DNA of 64,000 bases from Bradyrhizobium diazoefficiens (GTDB lineage Bacteria > Pseudomonadota > Alphaproteobacteria > Rhizobiales > Xanthobacteraceae). Below the pieces are notes generated by a model. The model ran no database searches. It worked only from the letters and a program-made list of their open reading frames with translations, and was not told the origin of the DNA. Below, piece by piece: positions 42,536 through 50,408 of this stretch (position 1 is its first letter; each line of letters opens with the position of its first letter). The stretch lies in assembly GCF_016612535.1 (NCBI RefSeq), contig NZ_JAENXS010000001.1:3249501-3313500 (forward strand), written 5' to 3'. A program made the translations under genes and the position numbers.

Positions 42536-42781
42536 ATGCCACGCTATTATTTCAACCTGAGAGACGGCGACTATCTGGCCCCGGATGAAGAGGGGGTTGA
42601 CTTTCCCGATCTGGTCGCCCTGCAAAACGAGGCCGCCCGCGCGCTTGCGGATTTGGCACGAGACACCATCCGAACGAGCCGCTCGTTCGGAGCGGCGCGC
42701 GGCTTGGTAATTGAGGCTCGGGACGAGAACGGCCCCGTGATGCGGGCTCGATTCCAGTTCGATATCGAGCGCTTGCAGTAA
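42536..42781 (+). CDS. DUF6894-like small protein
   Basis: An 81-residue product starting MPRYYFNLRDGDYLAPDEEG and containing LQNEAARALADLARDTIRTS, then ARDENGPVMRARFQFDIERL. This is the layout of a small family (DUF6894) that is very common in rhizobia, often in many copies per genome, and of unknown function. The length is normal. There is no strong ribosome site directly before the ATG. Confidence 0.78.
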   Translation: MPRYYFNLRDGDYLAPDEEGVDFPDLVALQNEAARALADLARDTIRTSRSFGAARGLVIEARDENGPVMRARFQFDIERLQ

Positions 42782-43186
42782 GGCGCCCTCAGTTGGCGGC
42801 CTCTCGCCACCCCCTCCAAAACATCCTCCCTCGGTACTCCAACTGGCTCCGTAGCCCCCCAACGCAGCCCTTTCCAGCGAGTTTTGATTGACGACGTAGA
42901 CAAGTTTTTCCGTCTCAGTACCCAACGGAGGGGGTGGCAAGCAGCCGCCAATTTTTCCCATCATCGCAGGAGTATTGGCGCGCCTCCCTAAGTCGGGCGA
43001 GATCTGGCCAGTTGCGGAGCGCAAGCCATGGCTACAGCTGCTAGAGGCAGCTTTTGGCTGATTTATAAGGATGCTCCTACCTCTCAAGTACGGCCTGAGC
43101 CAGTCGATAGTGGTCTCTTGGAAGCTGCTAACAAGATGCCGTGGAGCGACGATCAGAAATGAAAGAGGCCGCCCACTGAGACGGGC
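42782..43186. other. Intergenic stretch after the DUF6894-like gene
   Basis: About 400 bp without a supported gene. A pair of similar blocks, CTTGCAGTAAGGCGCCCTCA with CCTCTCGCCACCCCCTCC near 42775-42820 and CCAACGGAGGGGGTGGCAAG near 42924, are partly complementary (CGCCACCCCCTCC with GGAGGGGGTGGCA) and could form a long-range hairpin. Confidence 0.35.
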
Positions 43187-43384
43187 TTAATCTCGAATGC
43201 CCTTAATTGATGGCTGAATCGTCAGACGGTAAGCAATCATCGTGCTTCCATCGAACCTCTCCAAGAGCTCGCCACATGCCGAGCAATGATACTCGCCCTC
43301 GGTGCCGCGCTGCGTCGGAAGTTCAAGCTCTAGGCGCCGGAAGCCAGCCCCGCACTCCGAACACGTTACGTCACCCTTTTTCAT
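43187..43384 (-). CDS. Small zinc-ribbon protein
   Basis: A 65-residue product with two Cys pairs, CSEC (residues 8-11) and CSAC (34-37), spaced as in a zinc ribbon: MKKGDVTCSECGAGFRRLEL, then EYHCSACGELLERFDG. The second half, STMIAYRLTIQPS, is a short beta strand seen in similar rhizobial proteins as I remember them. It may bind nucleic acid. It stands alone on the minus strand. Confidence 0.68.
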   Translation of the reverse strand: MKKGDVTCSECGAGFRRLELELPTQRGTEGEYHCSACGELLERFDGSTMIAYRLTIQPSIKGIRD

Positions 43385-43544
43385 ACGCCACCCGTGAAAT
43401 CAGAGAGGCACCTTTAGCACGGGATGGCGCGGAACTTAGGGTATACGGAGGTTTATTCGGATGGGCAGCCCCATCGACTGAATCCAAATCAGGACGCTGC
43501 GAAATTCAGCTTAGGACACTGAGGGTTAAATACGGACAGTACCC

Positions 43545-44303
43545 CATGGCGGACAGGAACGGGACGCGAACGGTCATTGCGATCGAAGCGGCGCGACAGC
43601 ATGACGGCCTTGCCGGCCACCTCGATCAGTTCGTGTTGCGGGGGGCGATGCCAGCCCTTCTGGCGAGCCGCAGCGCAATCTCCTCCCAGGTCTCAATACT
43701 GTAGTCGCGGGTTTCTTTTGGAAACTTGGCGATCGAGAGACTGCCGTGTTGGTCGATGACCGAGGTCTTCGGCCGCCCGCCACCGAGGGAGCAGCCGGGC
43801 GCGAAGATGAGCTGGAGATCTTCGTCCGTTTCCTCGTCGCGGAGAATGCGCTCGGTGATCTGCAGCAGCTGCCCGAGCTCGATGAGAGCCGGCACCCGGC
43901 GCGGGCCGGCGCCTGGAAAGTTTCGTCGCCGACCCAGCGGAAGCGAAGTGCACCAAGCCGCGTTTCGTCGGCGACGCCGAGCAAATAGTCGCTTTCTGCA
44001 AGCGTGCGAACGGCGCGGCCTTCGCGGTCGGCGAGGCGGCGTTCGGTGCGCTGCACGAAACGGCGACCCCAGGTGTCAGGCGCGGAGTCGCCAATGGAGC
44101 CGAAAGTCGCCAGTCCGGCAGGGAGCAAAGGCGCCGCGCGTCAGGGCGAGGGCGGGTTCCAGGGAGAACCGGTCCGAGTCATCAAGCCATGCGCCATCGT
44201 ACTCGAAGAGGATGGTCTCCTGGCCTCGAGCACGGTTGCTCCTCGCCAGTCCGATGCGGCGCGTGCGGCCACCGAGATCGATATGCACCTCGAAGTCAGC
44301 CAT
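43545..44303 (-). pseudogene. HipA-type toxin remnant (frameshifted, truncated)
   Basis: HipA toxins are protein kinases. On the minus strand the N-terminal subdomain starts MADFEVHIDLGGRTRRIGLA with LFEYDGAWL, continues in another frame with FGSIGDSAPDTWGRRFVQRT and ALRFRWVGDETFQAP, and in a third with ELGQLLQITERILRDE, APGCSLGGGRPKTSVID and SLSIAKFPKETRDYSIETWE. At least two frameshifts are needed. The sequence ends near MLSRRFDR-like codons at about 43550, so the kinase C-lobe is gone. It is dead, while hipB remains intact. Confidence 0.85.
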
Positions 44304-44631
44304 CGCGTGAGGCTCCGGTCTTGTGTTTGAGATGGACGTGCTTGGGGAGTTCGGCGCTGGCGAGCGCTTGGCCGACGCTGTCGTTGCTGATGTCGGCGAC
44401 CTTGATCAGGCCGTCGAGCAGGCCGAGCGCCTGGAGAACGCCGGCATAGATGCCGATGCTGACGTTGGTGTCGCCGGCTTCGACTCTCTGCAGCGTCGAG
44501 CGGGACGTGAAGGCGCGCTCGGCGACGACGGCCATCGGCAGCCGCCGATGCCGCCGGGCGTCATGGATGTCCGCGCCGAGCTTGCGCAGGGCCCGCCGAA
44601 CGGCGGCAGGGGGATTGTGGGGGGTAGGCAT
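44296..44631 (-). CDS. HipB-like Xre antitoxin
   Basis: A 111-residue XRE protein: LGADIHDARRHRRLPMAVVA, ERAFTSRSTLQRVEAGDTNV and SIGIYAGVLQALGLLDGLIK make up the HTH and following helix, as in HipB partners of HipA toxins. Its end overlaps the hipA start by eight bases, the usual TA overlap. The C-terminal tail, SAELPKHVHLKHKTGASRDG, resembles toxin-contacting tails. Upstream, GCTACATATCTCGCGAATATGTAGC (44643-44668) contains a 9-bp inverted repeat suitable as operator. Confidence 0.82.
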   Translation of the reverse strand: MPTPHNPPAAVRRALRKLGADIHDARRHRRLPMAVVAERAFTSRSTLQRVEAGDTNVSIGIYAGVLQALGLLDGLIKVADISNDSVGQALASAELPKHVHLKHKTGASRDG

Positions 44632-44642
44632 TTGCGCCCTTC

Positions 44643-44669
44643 ATGCTACATATCTCGCGAATATGTAGC
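44643..44669 (-). promoter_or_regulatory. hipB operator-like inverted repeat
   Basis: GCTACATAT (44644-44652) and ATATGTAGC (44660-44668) are perfect complements with seven bases (CTCGCGA) between. The repeat is directly upstream of the hipB start at 44631 and contains TATA-like sequence, typical for HipB autoregulation. Confidence 0.6.
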
Positions 44670-44689
44670 ACGAAGACTCCAAATTTCCT

Positions 44690-45010
44690 TATCCCAGCAG
44701 GGGTCGGTACCTCCGTGTGGGGACGGCTAAGCGTTTCTCCGAAACTGATGCAGGTCTATCGCGATGGCGATCTGACGTCTGACGGTCGAACATAATCGAA
44801 ACCGTTTTGGGCGAAGAACATCGCAAGCCGGAAAGCATCTTTGATTTCTTGCAGGCCATTACCGCATTTGCCCGCGGCAGGCTCATCAAGATGCGTTGCT
44901 TCGAACTGGAGGGCAAAGCAAGCGCTTGATGGAACGGGCCACTGATGACATGAGCCGCGCAATCGGGAATGTTTGTGCGGTCTCGCTTCGAGGCCCTATG
45001 CATCGCCCCC
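44690..45010 (+). pseudogene. Decayed plus-strand gene fragment
   Basis: Short plausible pieces occur in changing frames: AKRFSETDAG near 44728-44755, TVLGEEHRKPESIFDFLQAI with TAFARGR near 44798-44880, and FELEGKA near 44896. The middle piece resembles the C-terminal tail of DUF932-like element proteins, but I could not place it firmly. Several frameshifts are needed, so it is not functional. Confidence 0.35.
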
Positions 45011-45122
45011 AAATCCGGCAAGCCGGATCGGCGGCAATGACGCGTGTCCGCCTCCGGCGCTCGCCGGGCCCCGGCCCGGCTGTCGCGAGTTACGATGACT
45101 TAAAATGATTTCGCCGACCCGA

Positions 45123-45374
45123 TCATTTCCGTTTAGCCGGCTTTGATCGATCGCTTCGCACGTCTTCGTCAGGAACTACCAATTCAACGTGACTGACACC
45201 TAACGTGCTGGCGAGCTCAAAAAGGGTTACGACAGTTGGGTTACGACGGCCGCGCTCCAGGTCACTGATATATTGCTGAGTGAAGCCGGACATTTCAGCG
45301 AATTTCTCCTGCGTGAAGCGCTTCTGCTTCCGCAGTCTTGCGAAATTCCGGCCGACCAGCTTGCGCATGTCCAT
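45123..45374 (-). CDS. Xre-type HTH regulator (QseC-like), module 2
   Basis: An 83-residue XRE protein: NFARLRKQKRFTQEKFAEMS, GFTQQYISDLERGRRNPTVV and TLFELASTLGVSHVELVVPD form a complete HTH. It is divergent from the DUF2285 gene at 45536, and a perfect inverted repeat lies 20 bp upstream of its start. In M. loti, QseC binds operators between qseC and qseM; the arrangement here matches closely. It is the better-preserved of the two modules in the window. Confidence 0.82.
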   Translation of the reverse strand: MDMRKLVGRNFARLRKQKRFTQEKFAEMSGFTQQYISDLERGRRNPTVVTLFELASTLGVSHVELVVPDEDVRSDRSKPAKRK

Positions 45375-45393
45375 CAGCGCAAGTTGCGTCTTT

Positions 45394-45425
45394 ACATACT
45401 ATGAGGTTTATCTCCTATAGTATGT
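45394..45425. promoter_or_regulatory. QseC-type operator between the module 2 genes
   Basis: ACATACTAT (45394-45402) and ATAGTATGT (45417-45425) form a perfect 9-bp inverted repeat with a 14-bp spacer. TATAGTATGT and TTTACA-like elements suggest that divergent promoters overlap it. It is the natural site for the adjacent XRE protein. Confidence 0.65.
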
Positions 45426-45535
45426 ATTTCGAGCGGCTCGCTGGTCGGCAAGGTCCCAATTGGGCTAAAATGAGACGTCGGGACAATCTCTGCTGCTAGG
45501 GAGATTAGAATCGTTCGCTGTTTATTGGGGTGGTC

Positions 45536-45808
45536 ATGACAAAACCGCAGCTAGATCCTGACGTCGCGGATGTCGCGCCGAACGAGCTGGCGCTGACCGC
45601 CTATGACGAACAGCATGTTGTCACGTACATTCGCCTTCTGCAGGCGGAGGGTCAGGGAGCGGACTGGCGGGAGGTGGCTCGTATCGTCCTCCATATCGAT
45701 CCGGAGCGAGAGCCGGACCGTGCGCTGAACGCATACCAGAGTCATCTTGCGCGCGCCAAATGGGTGACCGAGCAGGGGCGCCTCTTACGCGGCGCCGGCT
45801 CAAAATAG
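45536..45808 (+). CDS. DUF2285 domain protein (QseM-like antiactivator), module 2
   Basis: A 90-residue paralogue of the protein at 41718; the two share nearly all residues from DPDVADVAPNE to WVTEQGRLLRG. ATG 45536 aligns with the start of the first copy and has GGGGTGG nearby; GTG 45530 is an alternative. It lies directly upstream of the FseA-like gene, which is where an antiactivator of FseA is expected. DNA near the two copies is similar through the coding part but the flanks differ. Confidence 0.82.
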   Translation: MTKPQLDPDVADVAPNELALTAYDEQHVVTYIRLLQAEGQGADWREVARIVLHIDPEREPDRALNAYQSHLARAKWVTEQGRLLRGAGSK

Positions 45809-45975
45809 ACAAAAAGATTGCTGACGGGAGGCTTGCAGCCAAAGCTATTTTCTCGCGCTAACCGGCGGTCATTCTCATGCACCACGTGGTGCCAAACTAG
45901 GGACTTCCTACAACCGCTTCGTTCATAACTATTGCGCCGCAATCCTTGTTGGCTGCGTGCAATGGGACGGAAGCA

Positions 45976-46747
45976 ATGCCTGAATTCGACTGGCGATCGC
46001 CAGATTCGTTTAAGAACCTGGAGAATGCTGAGATCACTCACATCGCCTGGGAAGGCCTTCGTATGAACGTGGACTATCAACGCGACTACGAAGCGATGAT
46101 TGCGAATAGCCCAGATGGCGAAGTGACCGAGGAATCCAGGAGGAGGTGGGGTATCTGCTTTCGCCCATGACCCGCAAAAGTCCTCCAAAGAACAGGTCAT
46201 CTTCTGGACACCTGAGGTTCTAGCGTCCGTTGTCCCCGTGACAACCGCGCCGCCTGTTTCTCACGAAGCAGCATCTCAGCCGCTGCTCGACTTTGCTGCC
46301 GGACAGGTATGCCACGCCGCCGACGGTTGGCATGCGGTGCTGCGCATCGGCTCGGTTGAGCATCGCATCTGGTCGAAACAGCCGCTGACCGCGGGCGCCC
46401 ACTATGCAGCCGAATTACCGCTCGACAGCAGTTTCGAGGCGCGGGCGTACGCTGCCACGCGGCTATGGCGCGCCATGAATGGACGCGCGCCAGGACCTGC
46501 CTTCCACCGCCTATCGAAACAGCGGCGCGAGCGATTATGCGCGGCCCTTCGCGCGGTCGCTGCGCATTTCGCCGGCGCGTCCTATCGCAGCATCGCAGAG
46601 GCTCTGTTCGGCGAAAAGCGCATCCCCGATCGCGCCTGGAAAACAGACCATCTGCGCAGCCGAATCATCCGCCTCGTAAAAAGCGGCCTCGCATTCGTTC
46701 GCGGGGACTATCGCAAACTTCTGGGACCCAAGCGCAGGGACGAGTAG
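45976..46747 (+). CDS. fseA: FseA-like transfer activator, two frames joined by +1 frameshift
   Basis: The first frame (45976-46170) encodes a 64-residue DUF6499-like piece, MPEFDWRSPDSFKNLENAEI with HIAWEGLRMNVDYQRDYEAM and RRRWGICF. Shifting +1 at TTTC (46159-46162) joins AHDPQKSSKEQVIFWTPEVL and the DUF2285 domain (LCAALRAVAAHFAGASYRSI, WKTDHLRSRIIRLVKSGLAF) to the stop at 46745-46747. In M. loti R7A the activator FseA is made from msi172 and msi171 by programmed +1 frameshifting and activates the excision and transfer genes; this is the same arrangement. The fused product is about 256 residues. An accidental frameshift is the alternative but is less likely. Confidence 0.85.
46159..46170 (+). 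promoter_or_regulatory. Putative programmed +1 frameshift site
   Basis: TGC TTT CGC CCA TGA in the first frame becomes TGC TTT C GCC CAT GAC after skipping one base. Phe-tRNA on UUU can move to the overlapping UUC. The zero-frame stop TGA (46168-46170) comes two codons later. Homology runs across the joint (WGICF then AHDP). Confidence 0.7.
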
Positions 46748-46878
46748 CGCCGTCCCAGGGGGGCCGAAAATCACCCCCTCAATATTCGGCATCCCCCTCC
46801 GAGAACTTGCTCCTCCATGATGACCGCACACACGCCGATGCCGCCACTCGCGGTGCGTTGTCGTCCTGGAGTTCTCAA

Positions 46879-47160
46879 ATGCCCGATCCAATGGCCGGTC
46901 TTCCCCCGCGCTTCCTGCGTACACCTGAGGCCGCGCGCTATCTTGGCCTGTCCGGTCGCACGCTCGAGAAGCACCGCACGTACGGTACTGGACCGACCTA
47001 TCGGAAGATTGGTGGACGTGTCGTCTACGCCGTCGATGATCTGAAAGCGTGGGCCGACCGGGGCGCCAAGACGTCGACCTCCGACCCCGGGAAGGGGACC
47101 GTTCTGCCGGCGAAGAAGCACCCCGCGCTGCGCCCCTATGCCGGCCAGGAACGTCGCTGA
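46879..47160 (+). CDS. Excisionase-like HTH protein (candidate RdfS-type factor)
   Basis: A 93-residue winged-helix/MerR-type HTH protein: FLRTPEAARYLGLSGRTLEK is the HTH, followed by TGPTYRKIGGRVVYAVDDLK and AWADRG, the pattern of AlpA/Xis-like excisionases. The ATG follows CTGGAGTTCTCAA. It comes 130 bp after the FseA-like gene and before repA. In ICEMlSym the factor RdfS, which drives excision, is the chief target of FseA, so this is a candidate for that role; it could also be an ordinary regulator. Confidence 0.72.
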   Translation: MPDPMAGLPPRFLRTPEAARYLGLSGRTLEKHRTYGTGPTYRKIGGRVVYAVDDLKAWADRGAKTSTSDPGKGTVLPAKKHPALRPYAGQERR

Positions 47161-47182
47161 TTGCCGCGTGAGAGCAACGACC

Positions 47183-48064
47183 ATGCGACGCAAGCACCAT
47201 TCCGAGCGCGAGCAGCTTGAGCTCTTTCGGGCGCTGCCCGGTGATCTCGCGCCCCGCGATGCGCAGGATCTGATGGCTTATCCGTTCTTTTCGCTGGCAA
47301 AGACTAAGCGGATCGTACCGATCGATTTCCGCGCGGGTGCAATCGCAATTCGTGTTGAAGCCGTGCCGGAACACGGCATGGCGACCATCTGGGATGCAGA
47401 CGTTCTGATCTGGGCCGCGTCGCAGATCGTCGAGGCGCGAGACGCAGGGCTGAAGACCTCGCGGCTGATGGCTGCAACCCCATACGAGATTCTGACGTTC
47501 GTCGGCCGCAGCACCAGCGCACGTGACTACGATCGGCTGAAGGCTGGCCTCGACAGGTTGCAATCAACGACCGTGTTGACGTCGATCCGCCAGATTGCGG
47601 AACGACGGCGGCATCGTTTTTCCTGGATCAACGAATGGAAGGAGACAGCCGACGCAAACGGACGCCCGTTCGGGCTCGAACTGATCTTGCCGGATTGGTT
47701 CTATTCCGGCGTCATCGATGACGCGCTCGTGCTCACGATTGATCGCGCGTATTTCGATCTAACCGGCGGACTTGAGCGCTGGCTCTACCGGCTCGTGCGC
47801 AAGCACGGCGGCCGCCAGGATGGCGGCTGGAGCTTTGATCTTGTGCATCTCCATGCCAAGTCCGGCATCCTCTCGCCGCTCAAGCACTTTGCCTACGACG
47901 TACGTCAGATCGTCCAGCGCCAGACATTGCCCGGCTATCAGCTCGTGCTCACGCGCGATCCGAACGGCACCGAGCGACTGAACTTCGCGCCTACTCCTGT
48001 TGATCCCTTAACGGCACGCCTGCGCCGGCGCGGTTTCATCTCAAATTCGGAGGACAACCTGTGA
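47183..48064 (+). CDS. repA: RepA-type replication initiator protein
   Basis: A 293-residue plasmid replication initiator (RepA-like) with tandem winged helices: MAYPFFSLAKTKRIVPIDFR, TPYEILTFVGRSTSARDYDR and LKAGLDRLQSTTVLTSIRQI, then PDWFYSGVIDDALVLTIDRA and LERWLYRLVRKHGGRQDGGW. Such proteins bind iterons, and three are found right after its stop. The start ATG 47183 is chosen over 47138 to match the RRKHHSEREQLELF start of the family. It implies that the element, or its ancestor, replicates autonomously at some stage. Confidence 0.87.
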   Translation: MRRKHHSEREQLELFRALPGDLAPRDAQDLMAYPFFSLAKTKRIVPIDFRAGAIAIRVEAVPEHGMATIWDADVLIWAASQIVEARDAGLKTSRLMAATPYEILTFVGRSTSARDYDRLKAGLDRLQSTTVLTSIRQIAERRRHRFSWINEWKETADANGRPFGLELILPDWFYSGVIDDALVLTIDRAYFDLTGGLERWLYRLVRKHGGRQDGGWSFDLVHLHAKSGILSPLKHFAYDVRQIVQRQTLPGYQLVLTRDPNGTERLNFAPTPVDPLTARLRRRGFISNSEDNL

Positions 48065-48069
48065 ATCAG

Positions 48070-48134
48070 CTCGTGCTATCGGGGACCGCAACCCTCGTGC
48101 TATCGGGGACCCGATCCTCGTGCTATCGGGGACC
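48070..48134 (+). repeat. Three iteron-like direct repeats (candidate oriV)
   Basis: CTCGTGCTATCGGGGACC occurs perfectly at 48070-48087, 48094-48111 and 48117-48134, spaced 24 and 23 bp, about two helical turns. They start six bases after the repA stop. Three exact 18-bp copies beside an initiator gene are the hallmark of an iteron origin. An AT-richer stretch at 48170-48215 follows. Confidence 0.82.
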
Positions 48135-48353
48135 GGAATCGAGCTTAAGAGCTTGTTTCTCCGCGCTTTCCAGCCGCTCTAACTTTACTAACCAGAAATC
48201 CTTCGGATTTCTTCTAACGGACCGAGCTGGAAACCGCATCTCAGGCGACTGGCAACCGCAGGCCGTCAATCCTCCTTGTCGGCAGAAGCCGTACAGGCGC
48301 TTCACCGTCGCCCAAGCTTACGGCTCCTCATTCCGGTCTCCAGGAGCGGCGGC

Positions 48354-48818
48354 ATGAGCGATCTCACCGAAGTGGAAGTGCTGTGGCTCGAGAAGCGCAT
48401 CGAAAACCGCATTCGGTTCGGTCGCATCGTCAAGGAACGGAAGCTTGATCGCCACCGGCGCGTCCTGTCATTCGCGCCAGGCAGCATCTTTGCCTTCGTT
48501 CGCTGGACATCCAATGACTTTGGAACGGTCATTTCGCGGATCGACATCCTGCGCGCGGTCGCGCCTGGACAGCGCTGCTCGACCGTCCCTTATGTGACAC
48601 CCGGCGGAGAGATTCTGCTGCGTCTGTCCGGCTGGCCGAAGGTCGAGCGAGTGCTGCAAATGACCGATGCCGTTGAGGCACTCGGCATCGATCCCGCCGA
48701 CGTCGCGCCTGATCATTGGCATCACGTTCATAACCGTTTGTCCGTCAACGAAAACCCGCGTCCATATACGAAAGCGAGACACCAGGCGTGGCTTCAGCGG
48801 CAAAGGACCATGCGATGA
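48354..48818 (+). CDS. DUF2840 family protein
   Basis: A 154-residue DUF2840 protein, a family found between the replication and transfer genes of rhizobial ICEs and plasmids. Characteristic pieces are WLEKRIENRIRFGRIVKERK, FAFVRWTSNDFGTVISRIDI and WHHVHNRLSVNENPRPYTKA. ATG follows CAGGAGCGGCGGC. The stop overlaps the traF start (ATGA). Function unknown. Confidence 0.85.
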   Translation: MSDLTEVEVLWLEKRIENRIRFGRIVKERKLDRHRRVLSFAPGSIFAFVRWTSNDFGTVISRIDILRAVAPGQRCSTVPYVTPGGEILLRLSGWPKVERVLQMTDAVEALGIDPADVAPDHWHHVHNRLSVNENPRPYTKARHQAWLQRQRTMR

Positions 48819-49327
48819 CAAGTCCGTGGAAGACCTTGGCAATGATGTTCGCCGGCGCTGCTGCCCTTCTCGCACCGATGGGGCTCGACCAGACACCACT
48901 CTACGTCTGGAATGCATCTGACAGCGTGCCGATCGGCCTGTATCGTTTGCAGCCTGCGGAAAAGCTGTTCGTGACGGAGCTTCTCGCGGTCCAGCCGCCG
49001 GAGCCGCTTGCAACCTTTCTTGACGTGGGCGGCTATCTGCCGGCCGGGATACCGATGCTCAAGCGCGTGCTGGCGCTTCCGGGGCAGACCGTCTGTAGAA
49101 CCGGGCTCGCAGTGACCGTCGACGCGATCGCAATGGGCGAGGCACGAGATCGCGATGGCCGCGGTCGTCCCCTGCCGAAATGGCAAGGCTGCCGCGTCGT
49201 TGGCGAGGGCGAACTCTTTGTCATGAACTGGCAGTCCGCCGACTCGCTGGACGGAAGATACTTCGGCTTTCTGCCGGCATCCGCCGTCCTTGGTCGTGCG
49301 CTCCCCGTGTGGACCTGGGAGGACTGA
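48815..49327 (+). CDS. traF: TraF-type S26 signal peptidase
   Basis: A 170-residue conjugation-specific S26 serine peptidase, which in RP4 TraF cyclises and matures the TrbC pilin. After an N-terminal membrane segment (LAMMFAGAAALLAPMGL) comes NASDSVPIGLYRL with the nucleophile Ser in SVPxGLY, and IPMLKRVLALPGQTVC with the general-base Lys. Its substrate TrbC is encoded at 60617. The start overlaps the DUF2840 stop. Confidence 0.9.
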   Translation: MTSPWKTLAMMFAGAAALLAPMGLDQTPLYVWNASDSVPIGLYRLQPAEKLFVTELLAVQPPEPLATFLDVGGYLPAGIPMLKRVLALPGQTVCRTGLAVTVDAIAMGEARDRDGRGRPLPKWQGCRVVGEGELFVMNWQSADSLDGRYFGFLPASAVLGRALPVWTWED

Positions 49328-49328
49328 C

Positions 49329-50246
49329 GTGCACGTGTTAGGACTCCGATCTGCCATTCGGCTGTTCGGCCGAATGTTGCATCATTCCTCCGTCCCGGCC
49401 AACCATCGCGGAACCGTCGCGCGCAGGGCCGGTCCAAAGCCTGCCCCGGACGTTGTCCGCGGGCGGCCGATGGGCCGGCGCCACGCGACCTTACCCGGGA
49501 GGAGCACGAACACGGCGGCATGCTGGCGTTCGGTCGGGACCGGCATTTGCGTTGTTGTTGTGTGGTTCTTGGCGCTGACGGTGGGTGACGCCGCTGCCTC
49601 CGCCGCGACACGATCCGCAGAGCACATGGCGGGATTTCGTACTCACGACCGGTTTGCGGAGTTCATTGACGAGGCCTCGCGTCGCTTCGGCGTACCGGCG
49701 TACTGGATACGCGCAGTCTTGGAGTTCGAAAGCGCTGGAGATGCGCGGGCCAAGTCCCCGAAAGGTGCCATGGGGCTGATGCAGATCATGCCGGAAACGT
49801 GGGCCGAACTACGTCTGCGATACGGTCTTGGCAATGATCCCTACGATCCTCACGACAACATTCTTGCTGGTTCGGGGTATCTGCGCGAGCTGCACGACCG
49901 TTACGGTTCGCCGGGTTTCCTGGCGGCCTACAATGCCGGACCTGCTCGCTACAAAGAGCATCTCGCTGGCCGCCCATTGCCCATTGAAACTCTCGCCTAC
50001 TTGGACAAGCTCGCGCCAAGGATCGGCGGCGACATGTCGGTTTCCAGGGCCATCGCCAACTTGCGGCCGTCGGCAGCGACGCTCTTTGCCGTGCTCTCCG
50101 AAACCTCAGAAAACTTCGCCTCGTCGCCGCCCCGCCGTGTGCCAGATCGCGGACCGATCGCAGTCTTCGGCCACGCCATTTCGGCCATTGCGCCCACGGC
50201 GATGGGGCTGTTCGTCACGAGATCTGATGCGGAAGTTCGGCGATGA
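49329..50246 (+). CDS. Lytic transglycosylase (VirB1-like)
   Basis: A muramidase opening the peptidoglycan for the transfer channel. The domain from about residue 110 has ASRRFGVPAYWIRAVLEFES with the catalytic Glu in EFES, then KSPKGAMGLMQIMPETWAEL and NILAGSGYLRELHDRYGSPG, LAAYNAGPARY. A hydrophobic segment (ICVVVVWFLALTVGDAAASA) upstream serves as signal or anchor. The start is uncertain: GTG 49329 directly after traF is given, ATG 49374 is another option. The order traF, transglycosylase, relaxase is that of the M. loti rdfS-rlxS operon. Confidence 0.88.
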   Translation: MHVLGLRSAIRLFGRMLHHSSVPANHRGTVARRAGPKPAPDVVRGRPMGRRHATLPGRSTNTAACWRSVGTGICVVVVWFLALTVGDAAASAATRSAEHMAGFRTHDRFAEFIDEASRRFGVPAYWIRAVLEFESAGDARAKSPKGAMGLMQIMPETWAELRLRYGLGNDPYDPHDNILAGSGYLRELHDRYGSPGFLAAYNAGPARYKEHLAGRPLPIETLAYLDKLAPRIGGDMSVSRAIANLRPSAATLFAVLSETSENFASSPPRRVPDRGPIAVFGHAISAIAPTAMGLFVTRSDAEVRR

Positions 50247-50408
50247 GCGAACGCGTTAGCTCTCATACATTGGCGTACCCTGGAGAAGAATGGACGGTAG
50301 GGCGAGGGCAGGGGGAAGGCACGACGTATGCGTCCGTGGGCTGCACATGACGTCGGGCCTTGACGAGCCTAGCGGCCCCGGGAGGCAATGGGCCGAGTCG
50401 GCGAGCTT

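Noticed and set aside
48070..48134. The three direct repeats as a CRISPR array
   Set aside because: Spacers are only 5-6 bp, there are three repeats, and no cas genes; position after repA fits iterons.
48061..48357. A 98-codon frame after repA
   Set aside because: It consists largely of the three iterons and has no protein-like composition or ribosome site.
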